This document shows, piece by piece, positions 1-4,265 of a stretch of DNA of 5,173 nt. The notes beneath the pieces are model-generated. The model ran no database searches. It saw only the letters and a program-made list of their open reading frames with translations, and was not told the DNA's origin. How positions within the stretch are numbered: the first letter of the stretch is position 1; every line of letters starts with the position of its first letter. This DNA comes from an uncultured Lachnospiraceae bacterium (lineage in GTDB: Bacteria; Bacillota; Clostridia; Lachnospirales; Lachnospiraceae): positions 1-5,173 of the forward strand of contig CACZSE010000310.1 of the NCBI GenBank assembly GCA_902783735.1, written 5' to 3'. The position numbers and the translations under genes were made by a program.

Positions 1-768
1 AAGGACGATATGCTGGGTATCGTTGCTGCAAAAGCAGATATTCCCAAAACATTAAATATGTTAAATGCATCGGTTAACAGTGCAAAAAACATAACCGTTG
101 TCGGTGGAGGAATAACCGCGGAATATCTTTTGGAGCAGCTTATAAAGAGTAAGAAGAATGTAACTGTTCTTGAAAACAATATCAGTCGATGCCGGGAACT
201 GATGGAAAGATTCCCGTCGATAAACGTTTCATACTCGGAAGGTGATATCACCGATGTGCTCGAAGAGGAGAATGTTGACAAGTCTGACGCACTTATTTCC
301 TTAACGGACAATGATGAGGCAAACCTGGTAGTAAGCATGTTCGCATGGTCACAGAATGTTCCTTCGATCATCACCAGAGTAGATAAGCCGGGTCACGTAA
401 AACTGTTACACAAGGTAAATATGGATATAACGGTATCACCTACCGAGCTTGCGGTACTTAAGATGCTTCGGTTTGTCAGATATTATGAGATGGGTGATGC
501 ACAAAATGACATCGGAAAGTTTTATAACATTGCCGATGGCATGGCTGAGGTTATGGAATTTATCGCCGACAGCGGATTTACAAAGCTGAATGTCTTATTT
601 AAAGAAAAAAGCTTTAAACTGAAAAAAGACGTATTGATATCCGGGATCATAAGGGACTCACGACTTATCATCCCTTCGGGCAATTCAAAGATAATGGAAG
701 GCGACAGAGTCATAATCACCGCATCAAAGAAGAATCGAATAAGAAGACTTTGCGAAATATTGGCATAG
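1..768 (+). CDS. trkA: Trk potassium uptake regulatory subunit TrkA, C-terminal part (5' end outside the window)
   Basis: This is the cytoplasmic NAD(H)-binding regulatory subunit that gates the TrkH/KtrB-type potassium channel. The frame is open from base 1, giving 255 visible residues (base 1 = residue 1). Full-length TrkA is about 450 residues with two RCK units, so roughly the first 200 are missing. What remains is the second RCK unit. It has a Rossmann start VVGGGITAEYL (residues 33-43) with nucleotide-binding glycines G35-G37, and an acidic residue, E58, at the end of the second strand (VTVLEN). These are followed by ALISLTDNDEANLV, typical of RCK_N domains, and a C-terminal RCK_C (TrkA_C) domain from about residue 165 to the end. 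The third glycine of GxGxxG is Ala (GGGITA), a common variant in the second TrkA unit. The start is beyond the window; the in-frame ATG at 10 lies inside the domain linker and is not the true start. No trkH follows, so it may lie upstream. Family assignment is confident; exact function is by homology. Confidence 0.93.
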   Translation, partial: KDDMLGIVAAKADIPKTLNMLNASVNSAKNITVVGGGITAEYLLEQLIKSKKNVTVLENNISRCRELMERFPSINVSYSEGDITDVLEEENVDKSDALISLTDNDEANLVVSMFAWSQNVPSIITRVDKPGHVKLLHKVNMDITVSPTELAVLKMLRFVRYYEMGDAQNDIGKFYNIADGMAEVMEFIADSGFTKLNVLFKEKSFKLKKDVLISGIIRDSRLIIPSGNSKIMEGDRVIITASKKNRIRRLCEILA

Positions 769-779
769 AAACCCATAAA
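750..779 (+). promoter_or_regulatory. Weak candidate promoter for the sigma/anti-sigma operon
   Basis: A TTGCGA (750-755) is followed after 18 bases by CATAAA (774-779). Each matches the housekeeping -35/-10 consensus at four positions. Transcription would start near 785-787, at the first base of the dyad described next. It overlaps the end of trkA. The match is poor, and read-through from trkA is equally possible. Confidence 0.22.
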
Positions 780-784
780 TAATC

Positions 785-836
785 GAGGCCCGATCCGTAA
801 CATAAGCAGAAGAGAAGTTGTTACCGAACAGGCCTC
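785..836 (+). repeat. Imperfect 18-bp inverted repeat (dyad/hairpin) in the sigma factor leader
   Basis: The left arm, 785-802 (GAGGCCCGATCCGTAACA), and the right arm, 819-836 (TGTTACCGAACAGGCCTC), are complementary at 15 of 18 positions. Six perfect outer pairs (GAGGCC/GGCCTC) and six perfect inner pairs (GTAACA/TGTTAC) are separated by three isolated mismatches, with a 16-base A/G-rich loop. It lies between the trkA stop and the sigma ribosome binding site, 10 bases before AGGAGG. No T-tract follows, so it is not a standard intrinsic terminator. It could be an operator for a dimeric regulator, an mRNA leader hairpin, or a 3'-end stabiliser of the trkA transcript. Confidence 0.7.
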
Positions 837-846
837 TTGTAACGAC

Positions 847-852
847 AGGAGG
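847..852 (+). promoter_or_regulatory. Ribosome binding site that fixes the TTG start of the sigma factor
   Basis: A perfect AGGAGG is followed by a 7-base spacer (853-859) and the TTG at 860. An earlier in-frame TTG at 818 has no Shine-Dalgarno and lies inside the right side of the dyad, so 860 is the preferred start. Confidence 0.85.
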
Positions 853-859
853 TAAAAAA

Positions 860-1414
860 TTGACAGAGGCGGCATTTGACGCCTGCATCAAAAAAATACT
901 TGAGCATGACAAGTCGGGATTGAAGGAGATATACGATGCCTACCTGGATTACATCTACAGGATAGTTTACGGTGTAGTCGGAAGGAAGGAAGATGCCGAG
1001 GATATAACATCGGAATTCTTTATAAAGTTCTGGCAACAGGCAGATAAGTATAAGAGCGGAAGCGGGCATAAAGGATATATGGCCACCATGGCACGAAACA
1101 TGGCCATAGACCATATACGAAAATACAAAAAAGAAGTCCTTGAGAGTTTTTCAAAGGATGAAGACGAAATAACGGTCACAGAACCTGTTTCGGATGATGA
1201 TACCGAAGCAGAGGTTTTAGAAAACATCGGTATAAAAGAAGCGATACAGATGCTTAGCGAGGATCAGCAGATGGTCGTCAATATGAAGGTACTGGCGCAA
1301 ATGACATTTGCCGAGATATCGCAGAGCTTAAATGTTCCGATGGGTACGGTTACCTGGCGATACAGGGAAGCGATAAAAAAATTAAGGAGGTACGGCTACT
1401 ATGAAGGAGCTTGA
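860..1414 (+). CDS. ECF (sigma-70 family, group 4) RNA polymerase sigma factor
   Basis: A two-domain extracytoplasmic-function sigma factor of 184 residues, normal for the family, that directs RNA polymerase to a small stress regulon. Starting from TTG 860, the sigma2 domain covers about residues 20-90. It includes the core-binding stretch DAEDITSEFFIKFWQ (45-59) and the -10 recognition helix ARNMAIDHIRKYKK (78-91). An acidic linker (about 93-126, SKDEDE and VSDDDTEAE) leads to sigma4 (about 127-180). Sigma4 carries the helix-turn-helix MTFAEISQSLNVPMGTVTWR, which reads the -35 element. There is no C-terminal extension. The 3' end overlaps the anti-sigma gene by 14 bp, a standard ECF/anti-sigma arrangement that points to coupled translation. 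The TTG start may hold down expression. The promoter it recognises, and its ECF subgroup, cannot be told from the sequence alone. Confidence 0.93.
   Translation: MTEAAFDACIKKILEHDKSGLKEIYDAYLDYIYRIVYGVVGRKEDAEDITSEFFIKFWQQADKYKSGSGHKGYMATMARNMAIDHIRKYKKEVLESFSKDEDEITVTEPVSDDDTEAEVLENIGIKEAIQMLSEDQQMVVNMKVLAQMTFAEISQSLNVPMGTVTWRYREAIKKLRRYGYYEGA
1384..1390 (+). promoter_or_regulatory. Ribosome binding site of the anti-sigma gene, inside the sigma coding sequence
   Basis: AAGGAGG, 10 bases before the ATG at 1401 and within the last codons of the sigma gene. The strong site plus the 14-bp overlap indicates translational coupling, which keeps the two proteins in proportion. Confidence 0.8.
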
Positions 1415-2228
1415 AATTGAATATACAAAACAGATAAGCCTTGAGACGCCGGATCTCTGGAGTCGCATAGAGGCAGGAATAGATGAGTACGAAGTTAAAA
1501 GAAAACAAAATGAGGTAGTATCGGAAACAGAAGTTAAAGAAGAAAAAACAGATACGATAAAAATACAAAAGAGAAACAGAACGATCATATATCTGAGAAA
1601 TACCGTCATGGCAGCTGCAGCTCTTTTATTGGCGGTAGGGGTATTTAAAATGGTCGGAGGCGTAAAGAACACGACTATGGATGCGGCAACCGACAACAGT
1701 ATCAGCTACAGTGCCGAAGCTCCTGCTCAGGCGGATACGGCACCCGCATATGAAGAAACAGCTCAGGAGGCAGAATGTGAAGAAGAGGCAGCCATTGAAG
1801 CAGCGGACGACACATCCGACAGCTACAGATCGGACAGCAAAGAAACATTTACCGCAGCACCGGCTGAATCAGCGGGCGATTCGTTCATCGTAACCGAGCC
1901 TGATACGTTGAAGCAGTCAATATCATTGGCACAGATCATGGATTGCGATGTAACGATAGCGACCGGCATGATAGAAACATTAAACGATGCCGGGATAAAA
2001 GAGCCGTATTGTTTTGAAGCAAACAACACAGAGGAAACACGGGAATTCAACAATAAGTCTAAAGTTGAAGGTGCTTCTGAAAAGGCTGTTAAGATATTCT
2101 TTAAAGATATGACGGATGAAACATTATATTATATGATCTGTACAAAAGGATCCGACACGGACATAGAGATCAAGGCTGTTTACAGAGCGGATACCGATGA
2201 GCTTATATATGAATTAAAAAAAGAATAA
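1401..2228 (+). CDS. Probable single-pass membrane anti-sigma factor of the adjacent ECF sigma
   Basis: A 275-residue protein with the layout of a membrane anti-sigma. The cytoplasmic N-terminus (1-66) contains ISLETPDLWSRIEAGI (12-27), a motif type common at the start of clostridial anti-sigma proteins. A charged Lys/Glu-rich stretch follows. One membrane helix spans about 67-86 (VMAAAALLLAVGVF), preceded by KRNR, consistent with N-in topology. Outside is an Ala/Glu/Thr/Ser-rich linker (about 95-165). A C-terminal domain that I do not recognise (about 166-275) contains an amphipathic stretch, LAQIMDCDVTIATGMIETL, and a strand-rich end. There is no HxxxCxxC zinc motif, so it is not a ZAS-type anti-sigma. 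Four cysteines lie outside the membrane: C126, C182, C204 and C247. Function is inferred mainly from position, overlap with the sigma gene and topology. Release of sigma by regulated proteolysis or by ligand sensing is possible but not shown. Confidence 0.8.
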   Translation: MKELEIEYTKQISLETPDLWSRIEAGIDEYEVKRKQNEVVSETEVKEEKTDTIKIQKRNRTIIYLRNTVMAAAALLLAVGVFKMVGGVKNTTMDAATDNSISYSAEAPAQADTAPAYEETAQEAECEEEAAIEAADDTSDSYRSDSKETFTAAPAESAGDSFIVTEPDTLKQSISLAQIMDCDVTIATGMIETLNDAGIKEPYCFEANNTEETREFNNKSKVEGASEKAVKIFFKDMTDETLYYMICTKGSDTDIEIKAVYRADTDELIYELKKE

Positions 2229-2261
2229 TAAAAAAATAAAAAAAATTTTAAAATCCCCCCC
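2229..2261 (+). other. A/T-rich tract ending in a run of seven C
   Basis: Directly after the anti-sigma stop come seven A (2230-2236), eight A (2238-2245), TTTTAAAAT (2246-2254) and seven C (2255-2261). No GC-rich hairpin precedes the A/T tract, so a rho-independent terminator for the sigma operon is not evident on this strand. Read-through into the VWA gene is therefore plausible. The A-tracts could act as an UP-like element or curved DNA. The C run forms part of the inverted repeat at 2249-2341. Confidence 0.6.
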
Positions 2262-2284
2262 ATAAATTATTAATCTTGGAAACG

Positions 2285-2290
2285 TATATT
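2285..2290 (+). promoter_or_regulatory. Candidate -10 element for an internal promoter of the VWA gene
   Basis: TATATT matches the housekeeping -10 consensus at five of six positions and sits in AT-rich DNA, but no good -35 lies 16-18 bases upstream. Transcription from here would begin near 2297 and lack both 5' arms of the inverted repeat. The nearby TTGGAAAC (2276-2283) has a GGAAAC core reminiscent of ECF -35 elements, but no convincing ECF -10 follows at the right distance. Confidence 0.25.
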
Positions 2291-2328
2291 AAATAACAGG
2301 AGTTAAACCTGAAACAAAGATTAATACC

Positions 2329-2335
2329 GGGAGGG
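2329..2335 (+). promoter_or_regulatory. Ribosome binding site of the VWA lipoprotein gene
   Basis: GGGAGGG, 8 bases before the ATG at 2344, supports that start, which also gives a complete lipoprotein signal peptide. The site lies wholly inside the right arm of the inverted repeat at 2249-2341. Confidence 0.75.
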
Positions 2336-2343
2336 ATTTTATT

Positions 2344-4161
2344 ATGAAGAAAAGATTGGTTGTTATATTACTTGCACTTTCAATTTCAGTAACATCATTA
2401 AGCGGATGCGGTAACAGCAATACAAGTGACACGGCTGTGGCAGACTATGAACCTGCAGTAACCGAGGAATATACTACATATGATGAAGCACCTGCAGAAG
2501 CAGCTGCATCAGATTCGTATAAGGCCGGATCGGAAGCAGCAGGCAGCAAAAGTAATGCAGCAAACAGTGCTAAGAATTTCGCGGTTGCTCCCAATGCTAC
2601 ATCAGACAGCTATGCCACGGAACAGGAGGCGGTGGAAGAGGAATCGCTGAGTGCAAAGTGGTACGACAATACAAGAAGTTACAGATACGAGCAGAAAGCT
2701 AAAGAAGACATATCAAATGAGAAGTATACCGAAATTGATGAAAACGGATTTAAGGATGTTTCCGTATCACCGCTTTCAACATTTGCTGCAGATGTAGATA
2801 CCGCAAGCTACGCAAACATGAGAAGGCTTGTAAACGAGGGTTACGGTTTATATGATTTCCCCAAAGGAGCCGTTAGAACAGAGGAACTCTTAAATTACTT
2901 CGACTATGATTATTCATCACCCGGATTGGGAGAAAGATTTGCAGTGGATGCTGTCGTTTCAGACTGCCCGTGGAATGACGAGAGTAAACTCATGATCTTA
3001 GGTATCAACACAAAGGATCTTAAGAGAAAAGATACACCCGATTCAAACATCGTATTTTTGGTAGATGTTTCCGGATCAATGAGCAGAAAGAACAAGCTGG
3101 AACTCTTTAAGGAAGCCATGGGACTTTTAACGGAAAACCTTGGAGAAAATGACAGAGTTTCGATCGTAACATATGCGAGCGGAACCGATGTGGTACTTGA
3201 AGGTGTGAGAGGAAATGAAACACGAAAGATAAACAGAGCGTTTGAAAGTCTGGAAGCTTCGGGATCTACCAACGGTGAGGGCGGTATCGAAAAGGCTTAC
3301 GAGATCGCTCAGGAAAACTTTATCAAGGGGGGCAACAACAGGATCATCCTTGCAACAGACGGAGATTTCAATGTGGGAAAGACTTCCGGAAGTGAGCTTA
3401 AGGAAATGATCAGTGAGAAAAAGGAAACGGGAGTATATCTTTCTGTACTCGGTTTTGGTATGGGTAACTACAATGATACTACAGCCGAGACTCTTGCAGA
3501 CGCAGGAAACGGTAACTATTCTTACATCGATACCATAGGCGAGGCTAAAAAGGTTCTTGTGGATGAGATGACATCTACGATCTATACGGTGGCAAAAGAT
3601 ACCAAGTTCCAGGTTGAGTTTAATCCTGCACTTGTTTCAGAATACAGACTGTTAGGATATGAGAACAGAGCTCTTGCGGATGAAGATTTCAAGGATGACA
3701 CAAAGGATGGCGGAGAACTTGGGGCAGGACATCAGGTTACCGTTATATATGAGATCAAGCTTGAAGGAAAAGGAAAAACATCGGGTGATCTTAAATACCA
3801 GGACAACGTTCTTTCCGATAAGGCAGCAGCTAAGGACGAATGGTGTACATTGTCAATAGCATATAAGGATCCCGACAAGGATGAATCCAAATATCTTGAA
3901 TACCCGATAGGTGTGGATAATTATGTTAAGAATCCTTCGGATGATTTCATTTTTGCGACTTCGGTAGCGGAATTCTCAATGGCTTTAAACGACAGTGAGT
4001 ATCTTGTAGACATGACAAGAGAAGAAGCTTTAAAACAGGCTATCAAAAATGTAAAGAAGACAGACCCCGACGATGATTACAGACAGGAATTCTTACAGCT
4101 CATGCAGACGGTATCAAGGGATGACATAAGCATCGATATTGAAAGACCCTGGTACGAATGA
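2344..4161 (+). CDS. YfbK-like von Willebrand factor type A lipoprotein
   Basis: A 605-residue surface lipoprotein of the YfbK/VWA family. The signal peptide ends in lipobox LSGC (19-22), so C22 should be lipidated and the protein anchored to the outer face of the membrane. A low-complexity Ala/Glu/Ser/Asn linker (about 23-100) follows. The YfbK N-terminal domain (about 105-225) is marked by PLSTFAADVDTASYANMRR (143-161) and the RTEELLNYFDYDY region. The VWA domain (about 233-410) has an intact metal-ion-dependent adhesion site: D241, S243 and S245 in DVSGSMS, T309 in GSTNGEGG, and D339 in ATDGDFNVG. The C-terminal DUF3520-type domain (about 415-595) includes EYRLLGYENRAL and ELGAGHQVTVIYE. 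Length and domain order match the family. VWA domains bind protein partners through the metal; no enzymatic role is established for YfbK proteins. It lies 115 bp after the anti-sigma gene, suggesting a shared envelope-stress role or regulon membership (inference). It ends at a strong terminator. Confidence 0.93.
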   Translation: MKKRLVVILLALSISVTSLSGCGNSNTSDTAVADYEPAVTEEYTTYDEAPAEAAASDSYKAGSEAAGSKSNAANSAKNFAVAPNATSDSYATEQEAVEEESLSAKWYDNTRSYRYEQKAKEDISNEKYTEIDENGFKDVSVSPLSTFAADVDTASYANMRRLVNEGYGLYDFPKGAVRTEELLNYFDYDYSSPGLGERFAVDAVVSDCPWNDESKLMILGINTKDLKRKDTPDSNIVFLVDVSGSMSRKNKLELFKEAMGLLTENLGENDRVSIVTYASGTDVVLEGVRGNETRKINRAFESLEASGSTNGEGGIEKAYEIAQENFIKGGNNRIILATDGDFNVGKTSGSELKEMISEKKETGVYLSVLGFGMGNYNDTTAETLADAGNGNYSYIDTIGEAKKVLVDEMTSTIYTVAKDTKFQVEFNPALVSEYRLLGYENRALADEDFKDDTKDGGELGAGHQVTVIYEIKLEGKGKTSGDLKYQDNVLSDKAAAKDEWCTLSIAYKDPDKDESKYLEYPIGVDNYVKNPSDDFIFATSVAEFSMALNDSEYLVDMTREEALKQAIKNVKKTDPDDDYRQEFLQLMQTVSRDDISIDIERPWYE

Positions 4162-4173
4162 TAAGACTATAAT

Positions 4174-4204
4174 AAAAAAGTCCTCAAATATGAGGACTTT
4201 TTTT
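4174..4204 (+). terminator. Intrinsic terminator after the VWA gene
   Basis: Stem GTCCTCA (4180-4186) / TGAGGAC (4191-4197) with loop AATA, followed by seven T (4198-4204). A-T pairing of 4174-4179 with 4198-4203 extends the stem to 13 bp. The run of A on the left would serve as a T-tract on the opposite strand, so it could work in both directions, although the next gene also reads rightward. It starts 12 bases after the VWA stop and closes that transcription unit. Confidence 0.93.
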
Positions 4205-4217
4205 GATGACCTAAAAG

Positions 4218-4226
4218 TGATAAAAT
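4218..4226 (+). promoter_or_regulatory. Probable extended -10 promoter of the C11 peptidase gene
   Basis: TGATAAAAT is a TGn-extended -10 (TG at 4218-4219, TAAAAT at 4221-4226, five of six to consensus). The expected -35 position falls on the T-tract of the terminator and is poor, which suits an extended -10 promoter. Transcription would start near 4232-4234, about 33 bases before the ATG at 4266. Confidence 0.5.
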
Positions 4227-4255
4227 ATGTGCGTTACGATCATTGAAGGTAGTAC

Positions 4256-4260
4256 GGAGG
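4256..4260 (+). promoter_or_regulatory. Ribosome binding site of the C11 peptidase gene
   Basis: GGAGG with a 5-base spacer to the ATG at 4266. It decides the start against an in-frame ATG at 4227, which has no Shine-Dalgarno and lies at or before the predicted transcription start. Confidence 0.75.
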
Positions 4261-4265
4261 ATATT

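Larger units (their letters stand above)
2249..2341 (+). repeat. Nested inverted repeat that can sequester the ribosome binding site of the VWA gene
   Basis: The outer arms TAAAATCCCCCCC (2249-2261) and GGGAGGGATTTTA (2329-2341) pair at 12 of 13 positions, with one C-A mismatch. Inside them ATTAATCTT (2269-2277) and AAGATTAAT (2317-2325) are perfectly complementary over 9 bp. At the tip CAGG (2297-2300) and CCTG (2308-2311) can close a small hairpin. The 3' outer arm contains the Shine-Dalgarno GGGAGGG (2329-2335), so folding of the full-length transcript would hide the ribosome binding site. It may be a regulatory mRNA leader or, alternatively, a small palindromic insertion. No known riboswitch class was recognised. 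Confidence 0.65.

Noticed and set aside
818..859. Longer sigma factor form starting at TTG 818
   Set aside because: No Shine-Dalgarno precedes it, the extra 14 residues are not sigma-like, and they would be translated from the right arm of the dyad; TTG 860 has a perfect AGGAGG 7 bases upstream.
860..865. TTGACA, a perfect -35 promoter hexamer
   Set aside because: It is the TTG start codon plus ACA (Thr); no -10-like sequence lies 16-18 bases downstream.
821..1114. Antisense open frame opposite the sigma gene
   Set aside because: It shadows a clearly conserved sigma-70 domain, shows no recognisable protein features and has no ribosome binding site of note.
1681..1893. Overlapping + strand frame within the anti-sigma linker
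   Set aside because: It is an Arg/Gln/His/Pro-rich out-of-frame reading of the Ala/Glu linker with no ribosome binding site; a composition artefact.
2229..2254. Terminator after the anti-sigma gene
   Set aside because: Only an A/T palindrome (AAAATTTTAAAA) is present, with no GC stem followed by a T-tract on the + strand.
766..2283. Shared GAAAC motif upstream of the sigma gene (768-772) and the VWA gene (2279-2283) as an ECF autoregulation element
   Set aside because: Five bases is a weak match and no shared -10 (such as CGTC) lies 16-17 bases downstream in either; not enough to call an ECF promoter.
2910..3272. 120-codon antisense open frame opposite the VWA domain
   Set aside because: It lies across the conserved VWA core, is Ser/Phe-rich as expected of a reverse-strand shadow, and matches no family I know.
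4198..4226. Classical -35/-10 promoter with TTGATG at 4203-4208
   Set aside because: The spacer to TAAAAT would be only 12 bases; the extended -10 reading is better.
4227..4265. Upstream in-frame ATG at 4227 adding 13 residues to the C11 peptidase
   Set aside because: It lacks a ribosome binding site and directly abuts the predicted -10, so it would lie before the transcription start; ATG 4266 has GGAGG.
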